39,735 bases of DNA from Parabacteroides sp. An277. Lineage in GTDB: Bacteria > Bacteroidota > Bacteroidia > Bacteroidales > Tannerellaceae. Positions 14,593 to 22,231 of the stretch are shown here, piece by piece. The notes beneath the pieces are model-generated. The model worked only from the letters and a program-made list of their open reading frames with translations. It made no database searches and had not been told where the DNA came from. Positions within the stretch are counted from its first letter, which is position 1; each line of letters opens with the position of its first letter. The DNA lies in contig NZ_NFJB01000030.1 in the NCBI RefSeq assembly GCF_002159645.1, positions 1-39,735 of the forward strand, in the 5' to 3' direction. The position numbers and the translations under genes are program-made.

Positions 14593-15156
14593 TTGGAAAA
14601 ATTGCGGACAAGCATCATTAAACATCAGACACCACGCAAATACATTTCAACCATTCAGGGTAAACTGTGTTTCACGGAAGGAATATTGGCTTATTGGCTT
14701 CATCAAATGAAAAGGAAGAACCGTTCCAAGAGAAAACGGGCATATCGGCAAGAGCGTAGGAAAGCATACCTGAAAAAGATGGGCAGGCGCCTGAATCTGG
14801 TCGAATCGCTCACGGTCCCGGGAAGCAGCTTTACTCGTCAAGATGTGGAATTTTTAATGTCCATAGAGAAAGGAATGTCATATGATTATACCTCAATTAC
14901 AGGCAATGCCGAAGGGCGGTTGGCTTATATTGCGGATTCTATGACAAAATATCAACAACTCGATAGGGACGGCTATGATAATGCCATCGTTTGCGTCATC
15001 GTTTCCTCTAAATATCCATTGGCTGAGGCGGAGTGCCGGGAGTTTCAAGCAAAGGTACGTTCGTTTTTGAAGTATGAAGATATCCGTTTCGGCACCGTCC
15101 AAACCGATAACGATAGTAAAGAGGTAGAAGTTAAATTGTTGTTGAGTAAATTATAA
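14593..15156 (+). CDS. Basic protein of unknown function, possible continuation of the upstream gene
   Basis: A 187-residue frame that begins at a TTG; the first in-frame ATG is at 14707. It is in the same frame as the gene at 14182-14562, and no stop occurs between that gene's TAA and this start. The first part (HQTPRKYISTIQGKLCFTEGILAYW) leads into a very basic stretch (MKRKNRSKRKRAYRQERRKAYLKK, residues about 39-62). The later part contains VCVIVSSKYPLAEAECREF and looks like a separate small alpha/beta domain. The basic stretch could bind nucleic acid. Either it is translated on its own from a poor start, or a nonsense change split a longer gene. No function can be assigned. Confidence 0.5.
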   Translation: MEKLRTSIIKHQTPRKYISTIQGKLCFTEGILAYWLHQMKRKNRSKRKRAYRQERRKAYLKKMGRRLNLVESLTVPGSSFTRQDVEFLMSIEKGMSYDYTSITGNAEGRLAYIADSMTKYQQLDRDGYDNAIVCVIVSSKYPLAEAECREFQAKVRSFLKYEDIRFGTVQTDNDSKEVEVKLLLSKL

Positions 15157-15223
15157 CGGTAAATCTTTTCAAAGCAGCCTGTATTTGTCCAGATTTATAG
15201 TTATGTTTTCGGAAGTTTTTGCT

Positions 15224-15231
15224 TACCTTTG
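15224..15231 (+). promoter_or_regulatory. -7 box of the PD-(D/E)XK gene pair
   Basis: TACCTTTG matches TAnnTTTG and lies about 115 bp before the first nuclease-family gene. No good -33 box is seen. The long leader up to 15347 has no obvious structure. Confidence 0.45.
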
Positions 15232-15346
15232 TGGATATCACTTGACAGCCATGGCTAATTGTAATAGTATGAGGAATCCGAATGAAAAGAATCATTCACC
15301 GATGTTGTGATCGAGTTATATCGTTTGACGAATAAATTTTTAAGAT

Positions 15347-16639
15347 ATGGAAGAGAATATAGATTGGTTTGAACTAATTCAAACATTGCAAAAATTGAAA
15401 GCAAAGTTGCCTTATCATTTCAATATTATTGATGAATTGGGAGCAAATGAAAATGCGCATACGAAAATTCTTATTAAGTTCTTGAAGTATAAAGGAGAAG
15501 ATGGCAGTTATCCTATATTGAAATCTTTTCTTGAAATTATTAAGGATTATTGTCCAGAAGCCTCTTTTCAAATAACAAAACCGAGTATTCGATATGGAAC
15601 GGAGTATATAGATGGATTAATAGAGGATGAGCAATATGCGGTCATCATTGAGAATAAGATTCGTTGGGCGGTAGATCAAGATAAACAGCTTGAACGCTAT
15701 ATTAAAAATGTAGAACTACATGGAAATCCAGTTGAGAATATCTATGTCATCTATTTGACAAGTGATGGGAGTAAGAAGGTCGAGTCTTATAGTTTAACTG
15801 ATAAGGCTAAACAGTGTTTGGGAATGACGGACAGTGATAATGGACGTTTTATCCCCATGAATTACCGTAGAGATATTCTTCCGTGGCTTAAAGAAGAAGT
15901 ATTGCCGAACTTAAAGCATAAGGAAGAGATGCTGATAACTGGCATTAAGCAGTATGTAGATTATTTAGAGGGATTTTTAGGATTATGTAAAACAGATAGA
16001 ATAAATAAAGTCATGAGAGAAGAATTGTATAATAAATTAGGCATTAAGGCAGATAAATCGATTTCCTCACAGTACAAAGAACTCACGAAAGTTGGGAATT
16101 CTTTAGATGAATTAATGAGAAGACTTAGTCAGATAAAGGAAGAAGTGGCTAAAGAAAGTAATGCGTGCGAAGATTTTGATAAGATAACTCAATCTTATTT
16201 CTTGGATTTGTTCAATGGCTCTCGACAGATAGGCATAAACAATGCCATTAGAACAGGCGACGGATTCTATTTCATACATTATAAAGAATGGGGTTGGCAA
16301 ATCCATTTTGAATGGTTACCATTATCAATAGATAAATTAATGTCTGAAAAAAAATATATGCTCTATTTACATATAGAAGACAATCTTGCTTCATTCAAAA
16401 AATATATATTGGAGGATGAAGAATATAATCAATTAGTGAAATCTATTGATGGAAAGATAAATAATAGAGACAAACACACTGCTTTTCAAAAGCAATATAT
16501 CGCTGATAAACCTTTCGCCGACATGACTTATGATGAAAGAAAAACTTTTTTGGAAAAGGCGTATAGTGACCTAAAGCCGATGATTGGTATCATTGACCGT
16601 TTGCTTAAAGAATATAAGTCTAAAAACAATAAGGAATAA
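15347..16639 (+). CDS. PD-(D/E)XK nuclease superfamily protein (PDDEXK_4-like), first of a tandem pair
   Basis: A 430-residue protein. The nuclease core lies in the first third: NENAHTKILIKFL (Glu35, His38), then YIDGLIEDEQYAVIIENKI with Asp89 and the Glu102-x-Lys104 pair, and Gln114/Tyr118 in a QxxxY arrangement, as in RecB-like folds. The remaining residues are helical, with no second enzyme domain recognised. Family members are common in phage-defence islands, but their targets are mostly unknown. The gene is AT-rich compared with flanking core genes, which suggests transfer. It ends 3 bp before a second gene of the same type, so the two are surely co-transcribed. Confidence 0.75.
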   Translation: MEENIDWFELIQTLQKLKAKLPYHFNIIDELGANENAHTKILIKFLKYKGEDGSYPILKSFLEIIKDYCPEASFQITKPSIRYGTEYIDGLIEDEQYAVIIENKIRWAVDQDKQLERYIKNVELHGNPVENIYVIYLTSDGSKKVESYSLTDKAKQCLGMTDSDNGRFIPMNYRRDILPWLKEEVLPNLKHKEEMLITGIKQYVDYLEGFLGLCKTDRINKVMREELYNKLGIKADKSISSQYKELTKVGNSLDELMRRLSQIKEEVAKESNACEDFDKITQSYFLDLFNGSRQIGINNAIRTGDGFYFIHYKEWGWQIHFEWLPLSIDKLMSEKKYMLYLHIEDNLASFKKYILEDEEYNQLVKSIDGKINNRDKHTAFQKQYIADKPFADMTYDERKTFLEKAYSDLKPMIGIIDRLLKEYKSKNNKE

Positions 16640-16642
16640 TCA

Positions 16643-17845
16643 ATGGATACGTTACAAATATTGTTGAGAGAAGTTTCTCGTATTGTCGTTAGGGATAAAC
16701 AGGAACAGGAGGATTGCCGAAAAAGAGGCGAATACTTTAATGTGTTTAGTATTCTGAATTTGGAAGCGAATGAAACGCGGACTCATTCTGCTTTTATAGC
16801 GGAATTACTGAATCCTAAAGGTAGCCATGGCGTAGGGGATGCTTTTTTGAAAGCATTTCTATCTATCCTAAAGTTAAGCGATTTTGATTTTGATACAGCC
16901 TCTGCTGAGGTTCAGGTAGAATATCATATAGGTTTTAAGAATGAAGATGCTACAACGGGTGGTCGGATAGATATTTTGATTACTTCAAAAGATAAAGCGA
17001 TTCTTATTGAGAATAAGATTTATGCAGGAGACCAAGAAAATCAATTAATTCGATATTTTAATTTTGCTAAAGAGAAATATGCTGATAATTTCCGATTGCT
17101 CTATTTGACTTTAAACGGGCACGATGCATCAGAATATTCCAATAAAAAAGAAGATAAACAATTAAAACCGAATCAGGATTATTTTCTTGTAGGGTATAAC
17201 CATGAGATGCTTTTATGGTTAGAGCGTTGTATCGAATTGGCAGCATGCCATCCTTTGGTAAGAGAAACAATTCGACAATATAAATCTTTAATTGAACAAT
17301 TGACAGGTAAAAATATGAACGAGAATAATAATAGAGAATTAATAGCATTATTGACTAATGCAGGAAATGTAGAGGCTACGTTGGCTATATTAGCTACTAA
17401 ATATGAGGTTTTCCATGTAATTAAAAAGAATTTATTGGAACAATTAGGAGCTTGGGTTGAAAATAGAGGCTGGAAGTTCAATTATACTGAAACAGCATGG
17501 AGAGGTGAAGATGGAGAAGGTTTGATATGGATTTACAAAGAAGAATATCGTCCTTGGGCTATTTGTTTCAGACATGAAACGCCAAAAGATGAATGGTATT
17601 ATGGAATTTCTTATTATGAAACCGTAATAACCCCACTAAAGCAACAATCCTATTTTAGATTTTCGAAAAAGCCATCTTCTGGATGGCCTTTCGGATGGCA
17701 AAACTTTAATCAATATAGACGTTGGGACGATATCAATACCCTCCGCGACATGACAAATGGCAAAGTATTGAAAGCAATGCAGGAGATTATCGAACCGATT
17801 ATGCAAGATATTGACTCCGGTGTGATTGATTTAAAGTCGAAATAA
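16643..17845 (+). CDS. PD-(D/E)XK nuclease superfamily protein (PDDEXK_4-like), second of a tandem pair
   Basis: A 400-residue protein with the same active-site order as its neighbour: NETRTHSAFIAELL (Glu44, His48), GGRIDILIT (Asp110), LIENKI (Glu123, Lys125) and QLIRY (Gln134, Tyr138). The C-terminal half (from about residue 220) differs strongly from the first protein and has an aromatic-rich segment (WRGEDGEGLIWIYKEEYRPW) seen in many members. Two intact but diverged nuclease-like proteins in one operon suggest a hetero-complex or two target specificities. DNA cleavage is inferred from the fold only. Base composition is AT-rich, like the partner gene. Confidence 0.75.
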   Translation: MDTLQILLREVSRIVVRDKQEQEDCRKRGEYFNVFSILNLEANETRTHSAFIAELLNPKGSHGVGDAFLKAFLSILKLSDFDFDTASAEVQVEYHIGFKNEDATTGGRIDILITSKDKAILIENKIYAGDQENQLIRYFNFAKEKYADNFRLLYLTLNGHDASEYSNKKEDKQLKPNQDYFLVGYNHEMLLWLERCIELAACHPLVRETIRQYKSLIEQLTGKNMNENNNRELIALLTNAGNVEATLAILATKYEVFHVIKKNLLEQLGAWVENRGWKFNYTETAWRGEDGEGLIWIYKEEYRPWAICFRHETPKDEWYYGISYYETVITPLKQQSYFRFSKKPSSGWPFGWQNFNQYRRWDDINTLRDMTNGKVLKAMQEIIEPIMQDIDSGVIDLKSK

Positions 17846-17850
17846 ATAAA

Positions 17851-17880
17851 AAGGGCAGCCCCGCCAGCTGCCCCTTCCTT
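17851..17880. terminator. Bidirectional terminator
   Basis: GGGCAGC (17853-17859) pairs with GCTGCCC (17867-17873) around a 7-nt loop, between the nuclease pair and the convergent DUF6261-like gene. It is flanked by A-rich and T/C-rich sequence, so it can act on both strands. Confidence 0.75.
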
Positions 17881-17887
17881 TCTATTA

Positions 17888-19000
17888 TTATCTCAACGTA
17901 ATCATCTCCGCAAATTCCACTACCAGCGGATTGCCGCCGTCGTAGGTCTCGATATGGATTGTATACTTGCCTTCTGTCAAGTCATCGACCATCGTAAATT
18001 CGCAACTGGTCTCCGTGACGTTGGTGATAGTCTCCGGTTTAATCCATTCGGTGTAATCCTGATCATTGATGAGTCCGATGACGTGTTCCAGCGTGCCGTC
18101 CTGTCCTTTCAGGGTAAATCCTTTATATTTCAAGGCGATTTGCTCGCCTCGCTGGAGGAGTAGCGGATTCTCCGGGTCGCCCCCTTCCTTTTGGTAGACG
18201 GCGGTGATTTCCGGGGTGATGGTTTCGGGTTCTTCCGGGTCCGTCTCTTCTTCGCTTCCCTTCTCTGTGGTGCCAACGCCCCGGCGGGAGAGGGTCGATT
18301 GGAAGTGGAGGATACGGGTGTTTATCGCGTCGATGAGCGTCTCCAGTTCGGTGGCCTTTTCGCTGTCGTTGTCGATGTAGGCTGCCACCAGGTAGAGGGC
18401 TGTGATGAGGTTGGCCAGGTCGTCGAACGCGCTTTCCACCTTCGGGCGGATGCTCTTCATCGTCTCCATTTCGCTGCGGGCCATCTGTTCGTCCGCCCGT
18501 TCGTAAAGCACCGTTTCAAAGTCCGTTACCGCCGTCTTCAGGTCGTTCAGCAGGTCGGTTACGCCCGCCGTCGCCATATCTTCGGTATACTCGGTTTCAA
18601 ACGTGTCCACCAAATCTTTCATCATGGCAATCTGGTCTGTTTGCGACTTTTGCGCTGCTTTCCGGTACTTTTTTATCTCGAAGACAAGGCGTTTGGCAGC
18701 GGCTGCCTCATCAGCGTCCAGGCTCAACTGTTTGCTCTGGATGGCGAGGTCGAGCGCGCGGAAGCGCAGGTTGGTTGCCGTGCTTTTTTCGAGCACCGAT
18801 TCCGTCTGGATGTACCCCTGATTGCCCACATAGACCTTATTTTCCTTGGCGAAAGCCGTCGCAAACCGGCTCCGGTAGGTGGTCAGCCCATATTTCTCGG
18901 CCAATTCTTCCGTGACGAGGTTCAATAGCGAGGAGTAAAGCTGGTAATGCTCGCCGTTGCGGGCGTTGTTGAGATAAGAGATGTCGTTAGCTTTTTTCAT
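17888..19000 (-). CDS. DUF6261-like helical protein with C-terminal beta domain
   Basis: A 370-residue protein. Residues about 1-240 are almost wholly alpha-helical, with heptad-like stretches (SLDADEAAAAKRLVFEIKKYRK; SEMETMKSIRPKVESAFDDLANLITALYL). This resembles the Bacteroidetes family I recall as DUF6261. An acidic linker (TEKGSEEETDPEEPETITPE, about 254-273) leads to a C-terminal domain of about 95 residues that looks like an Ig-type beta sandwich (GEQIALKYKGFTL ... GKYTIHIETYDGG). There is no signal peptide, so it is probably cytoplasmic. The start at 19000 is chosen because the promoter lies inside the longer frame. Function is unknown. Confidence 0.65.
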   Translation of the reverse strand: MKKANDISYLNNARNGEHYQLYSSLLNLVTEELAEKYGLTTYRSRFATAFAKENKVYVGNQGYIQTESVLEKSTATNLRFRALDLAIQSKQLSLDADEAAAAKRLVFEIKKYRKAAQKSQTDQIAMMKDLVDTFETEYTEDMATAGVTDLLNDLKTAVTDFETVLYERADEQMARSEMETMKSIRPKVESAFDDLANLITALYLVAAYIDNDSEKATELETLIDAINTRILHFQSTLSRRGVGTTEKGSEEETDPEEPETITPEITAVYQKEGGDPENPLLLQRGEQIALKYKGFTLKGQDGTLEHVIGLINDQDYTEWIKPETITNVTETSCEFTMVDDLTEGKYTIHIETYDGGNPLVVEFAEMITLR

Positions 19001-19032
19001 ATATCTAAAATTTTGAATGACAAATGATAGCA

Positions 19033-19063
19033 CAAATGTATGGATTCTTTTCCACAATTGCAA
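19033..19063 (-). promoter_or_regulatory. Promoter of the DUF6261-like gene
   Basis: On the minus strand TTG (19061-19063), a 20-bp spacer and TACATTTG (19033-19040) form a near-ideal Bacteroidetes promoter. Confidence 0.7.
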
Positions 19064-19081
19064 ATTATCCTTTTCCACAAT

Positions 19082-19482
19082 CACGGCTTTTTCATTTAAA
19101 AAAACGGTGACCTTGTAGATCCTAAGGGAACTGGTTCGGAACGCTTGTAGCTGCAGGCCTCGCTCCGCTTCGACCTACGGTTACTTGAAAATGAGGGTGT
19201 GTCATAAATAAGAAAATGTTATCTGAAAGTAACTGAAAAGCTCCCCTGTCTTAGGGGAGCTCCCCGCAGGGGTGAGGGGTTATTACTTATTATGAGATAT
19301 TGAACCCCTCAGTCTCGCTACGCGAGCCAGCTCCCCTAAGGGCAGGGGAGCTTTTCAGATAGCATTTTGACACATCCTCGTTTTATTACCTATATCGTGC
19401 CTCGAAGAGGTGCAATTTTCAAGTAGCCGTAGGTCGAAGCGGAGCGAGGCCTGCGGTATCCAATTTAAATGAAAGAGCCGTG
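19082..19482. repeat. 401-bp fold-back (MITE-like) element
   Basis: The outer ends are 19-bp inverted repeats with one mismatch (19082-19100 and 19464-19482). Inside them a 40-bp pair (19153-19192 and 19415-19454) also differs at one position. Further in, a pair containing AAAAGCTCCCCTG and its complement frames a GAGGGGTT...ACCCCTC centre. The whole element is thus one large imperfect palindrome with arm differences. No transposase is encoded. It fills most of the 886-bp gene-free gap between 19000 and 19887. Confidence 0.75.
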
Positions 19483-19800
19483 TCCCACAATTTCGATTAT
19501 TTTTTCGACGCGCAGGACGTGCTTTCCCACGATTTTGATTTCTCTCCGGACGTGCAGGAAATGCTTTCCCACAGTTTTGATTCCTTTCCAGACGTGCAGG
19601 ACATACTTTCCCACGATTTTGATTTCTCTCCGGACGTGCAGGAAATATTTTCCTACAGTTTTGATTCCTCTCCAGACGTGCAGGACATGCTTTCCCACGA
19701 TTTTGATTTTTCTCCGGACGCGCAGGAAATGCTTTCCCACAATTTCGATTCCTCTCCGGACGTGCAGGAAGCGCTTTCCCATAATTTCGATTCCTTTCCC
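19483..19800. repeat. 42-bp tandem repeat, about 7.5 copies
   Basis: The core GCAGGA recurs at 19512, 19554, 19596, 19638, 19680, 19722 and 19764, exactly 42 bp apart. TCCCAC-like starts recur from 19483. Adjacent copies alternate between two subtypes, so an 84-bp higher-order unit is visible. Several frames on both strands stay open because 42 is a multiple of three. On the plus strand one would encode about 136 residues with a 14-residue repeat (LSHDFDFSPDVQEM type), but that frame runs through the next promoter. I therefore treat it as non-coding. It starts directly at the edge of the fold-back element. Confidence 0.8.
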
Positions 19801-19836
19801 GTTAAAAATGTAGAGGTAGAAAAAAATTTTTCAAGC

Positions 19837-19874
19837 TATGCCATGCTTTGGCAAAGCAGGGGCGTAATTTTGCA
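19837..19874 (+). promoter_or_regulatory. Shared promoter module, copy B (rtcB)
   Basis: TATGC (19837), GCTTTGGCAAAGC (19845-19857) and TAATTTTGCA (19865-19874) match the module. In this copy the centre is a perfect palindrome around GGC (GCTTT/AAAGC). The predicted transcript start is only about 8 nt ahead of the first rtcB ATG. Confidence 0.85.
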
Positions 19875-19886
19875 GTGTAATTCAGA

Positions 19887-21221
19887 ATGAAAAAAGAAAA
19901 TAGCGTTATGGAAATGGATGGTCAGCAGAAGAAAGAAGATATAATCCAGCGGATGGTTGGGCAGCATGATGTAAAGATATTTACGGAAAATATCGAAGAG
20001 GAGGCGCTGAAACAGATAGAACGGTTGTTGTCTATCGGGACTTTTCAGGATTGCAAAATCCGGATTATGCCGGATGTCCATGCCGGTGCCGGATGCGTGA
20101 TTGGTTTTACGGGGAATCTGGGCGATAAGGTCATCCCGAACATCGTTGGCGTAGATATCGGGTGCGGTATCTTGGTGCAGCCGTTCGCTTGCTTGGGGCA
20201 GATAGATTACCATGCCTTGAATGAATTTATCCTGCGGACTATCCCTTCCGGCAGGAATTATCGGGACGAGACCTATCGCCCGCTGCCCCATCCCTATATG
20301 GAAGCCTACAGCGAGGCGAAGGGTCTCATCAAACAGTTGCGCTGTTACCGGGAATTGAAGGAGTCGAAACGGCTGAATAAATCCATCGGTTCGTTGGGCG
20401 GTGGGAACCACTTCATCGAAATAGACAAGGACGACGCGGGCCTGTTCTATTTGGTTGTCCATACGGGCAGTCGCAACTTAGGGAAACAGGTGGCCGAGAT
20501 TTACCAGAAGTTGGCTGTAAAATGCCAATCTGGCTGGGCGGAACTGATGGAAAGGCAAGCCCGGATGATTGACGAATACAAGCAAGCCGGGCGCAAGGCG
20601 GAATTGCAAGAAGCCATCCGGCAGCTGCATAATTCGTTCAAGATGTACAAGCCCGTCATCCCTGCGGAACTTTCCTATTTAGAAAAAGATTTCCGGGAAG
20701 ATTACCTGCATGACATGCGGCTTTGCCAACGATGGGCAGCAATTAACCGACGCATGATAAGCGGACTTCTCATGGATTACTTATCGGAACGAGGGCATGT
20801 AGCCATGCAGCCGGAAGAATATCGAGGATTGTCGTTTGAAAGTGTCCATAATTATATAAGCGACACGAATATGGTGCGCAAAGGAGCCATCTCTGCCCGG
20901 GCGGGAGAAAAGTGCATCATACCGCTGAACATGCGGGACGGTTCGCTGATTTGCATCGGGAAGGGCAATACCGATTGGAACGAATCCGCGCCCCATGGTG
21001 CCGGACGAATTATGAGTCGTAGTCAGGCTTTCGCCCGAATCCGGATGGAGGATTACATGCATTCGATGGAGGGTATTTACAGCGAAAGCGTTGTGGAAGA
21101 TACCCGCGACGAATCCCCGATGGTCTATAAGCCGCAAGAGGAAATCATCCGGAACATACAAGATACGGTAACGATTGTCAATGTCATCAAACCGGTCTAT
21201 AATTTCAAAGCGGCGGAATAA
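19887..21221 (+). CDS. rtcB: RtcB-family RNA ligase (3'-phosphate / 5'-hydroxyl)
   Basis: A 444-residue RtcB. The metal and GMP site is complete: MPDVHAGAGC (61-70), GVDIGCG with Cys93, GGGNHFIEI (171-179), VHTGSRNLGK (191-200) and the guanylylated histidine region HGAGRIMSR (370-378). RtcB seals RNA ends left by endoribonucleases using GTP, in tRNA repair or after toxin cleavage. It has no archease or RtcA partner in the window. The ATG at 19887 leaves almost no leader after promoter module B, so the in-frame ATG at 19908 is a likely alternative. It is a single-gene transcript, since the next gene has its own copy of the module. Confidence 0.93.
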   Translation: MKKENSVMEMDGQQKKEDIIQRMVGQHDVKIFTENIEEEALKQIERLLSIGTFQDCKIRIMPDVHAGAGCVIGFTGNLGDKVIPNIVGVDIGCGILVQPFACLGQIDYHALNEFILRTIPSGRNYRDETYRPLPHPYMEAYSEAKGLIKQLRCYRELKESKRLNKSIGSLGGGNHFIEIDKDDAGLFYLVVHTGSRNLGKQVAEIYQKLAVKCQSGWAELMERQARMIDEYKQAGRKAELQEAIRQLHNSFKMYKPVIPAELSYLEKDFREDYLHDMRLCQRWAAINRRMISGLLMDYLSERGHVAMQPEEYRGLSFESVHNYISDTNMVRKGAISARAGEKCIIPLNMRDGSLICIGKGNTDWNESAPHGAGRIMSRSQAFARIRMEDYMHSMEGIYSESVVEDTRDESPMVYKPQEEIIRNIQDTVTIVNVIKPVYNFKAAE

Positions 21222-21232
21222 AAATTATATCC

Positions 21233-21270
21233 TATGCCGCGTTTTGGCAAAACCGGGACGTAATTTTGCA
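21233..21270 (+). promoter_or_regulatory. Shared promoter module, copy C
   Basis: TATGC (21233), GTTTTGGCAAAAC (21241-21253, a palindrome around GGC) and TAATTTTGCA (21261-21270). It is the clearest copy and lies 29 bp before the gene at 21300. Between copies B and C the arms of the palindrome change together (GCTTT/AAAGC versus GTTTT/AAAAC). Confidence 0.85.
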
Positions 21271-21299
21271 TCAGAATAAAGAAACAATTAAAAAATAAG

Positions 21300-21833
21300 A
21301 TGGATATGAATACAAAAGCATTTGAAAACAGTTTTATGGAAAAAGTAATGGAAGATGAAGCTTGGAAAAAACTGTCGGAAGATTTCCCTTGGACGGAGAA
21401 AATGTTGGAGAAATATCAAGACAAAGTAGATTGGGAAGAAGTTTCTGGAAACTGGCGTATCACTTGGACGCCTTCCATGTTGGATAAGTTCAAACGCCGG
21501 ATAGATTGGTCTAAACTTTCCGGCCGGGAAGAAGAAACGTTGATGGCAACTGAAAACATCGAACGTTTTAAAGATTATTGGGATTGGAAAGAACTGTCGA
21601 ACAATGATGCATTGGAATGGAGTATTCCATTAATAGAGCTTTTCATCGATTATTGGGATTGGGAAAGGCTTATCAATAGTTACAAATTGAGCGAAACCAT
21701 GCTCGATAGTAAATTCTTTGAGAGATTTAAAGACCATATACCAGCTTCTAAATTGCAAGATTCCCGGTTGTGGGACAATATGGTCGAAGCAAAGAAAAAG
21801 AAAGTAATGGCACAGATTGTGTCGGAAGCGTAA
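21300..21833 (+). CDS. Tryptophan-rich repeat protein of unknown function
   Basis: A 177-residue protein built of about five units of 25-26 residues. The pair Asp-Trp recurs at 44-45, 69-70, 95-96 and 120-121, each in a pattern like F-x-D-x-x-D-W-x-x-L-S followed by W-T/S-x-x-L-L. This suggests a solenoid of short helices, a fold often used for binding proteins or nucleic acid. No enzyme motif, signal peptide or membrane segment is present. It is the first gene of a three-gene operon behind module C. I do not recognise a named family. Confidence 0.65.
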   Translation: MDMNTKAFENSFMEKVMEDEAWKKLSEDFPWTEKMLEKYQDKVDWEEVSGNWRITWTPSMLDKFKRRIDWSKLSGREEETLMATENIERFKDYWDWKELSNNDALEWSIPLIELFIDYWDWERLINSYKLSETMLDSKFFERFKDHIPASKLQDSRLWDNMVEAKKKKVMAQIVSEA

Positions 21834-21897
21834 TCATTAAAAAAAACAGGGAATAGGAGCGAGGATAGCAGAACCGTGTTCTCGCTCCTGAAAGGTT

Positions 21898-22230
21898 ATG
21901 AAACGGAATCGACATCGAGAGAAGAAAAAGGCGGAAATGCGTAGCTATCCGGAAGATGAAATGTGGAATTTGGATAATACGATAGCTGCTTTTATCGCTC
22001 CGCGCTTGGGTGAGTTTATCAAATACTATGCGCCATTGGCTACGCCCGGAAGCTTGGCCGACAAATATGGTGAAAAAGGAAACTTGGAATGGTTGCGTAT
22101 TTTGCGCAAGATGAAATATGCATTCGAGTGCCTTTCTTCCTGTACGGCATATCGGGAAGAAGACGACCAGGAAAAGATACAAGAAGGATTGGAATTGTTT
22201 GTGAAGTATTTTCGTGATTTGTGGTATTGA
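21898..22230 (+). CDS. Small protein of unknown function
   Basis: A 110-residue protein with a very basic N-terminus (RNRHREKKK). It contains the segment WNLDNTIAAFIAPRLGEFIKYY, then a Gly/Pro-containing loop, then LEWLRILRKMKYAFE. This pattern (Trp, Asp-x-Thr-Ile-Ala, Pro-Arg-Leu, then a Met-x-x-Ala-Phe helix) reminds me of a small protein common in phages and bacterial genomes, but I cannot name its function. It follows the Trp-rich gene by 64 bp and runs to within 2 bp of the phosphoesterase gene, so it belongs to the same operon. Confidence 0.6.
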   Translation: MKRNRHREKKKAEMRSYPEDEMWNLDNTIAAFIAPRLGEFIKYYAPLATPGSLADKYGEKGNLEWLRILRKMKYAFECLSSCTAYREEDDQEKIQEGLELFVKYFRDLWY

Positions 22231-22231
22231 T

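Noticed and set aside
15181-15231. Seventh copy of the shared promoter module at the nuclease pair
   Set aside because: The segment has GTTTTCGG and TACCTTTG, but the spacing is one base short and TGGCA and TTTTGCA are missing. It is treated as an ordinary promoter.
18191-18928. 245-residue plus-strand frame opposite the DUF6261-like gene
   Set aside because: It lies wholly antisense to a gene with a good promoter and has a composition typical of a shadow frame (many Phe, Val, Arg and no family pattern).
19465-19890. Protein genes of 105 to 136 residues over the 42-bp repeat
   Set aside because: Several overlapping frames on both strands are open for the same reason, the repeat length, and the plus-strand frame crosses the rtcB promoter module. 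None has independent support.
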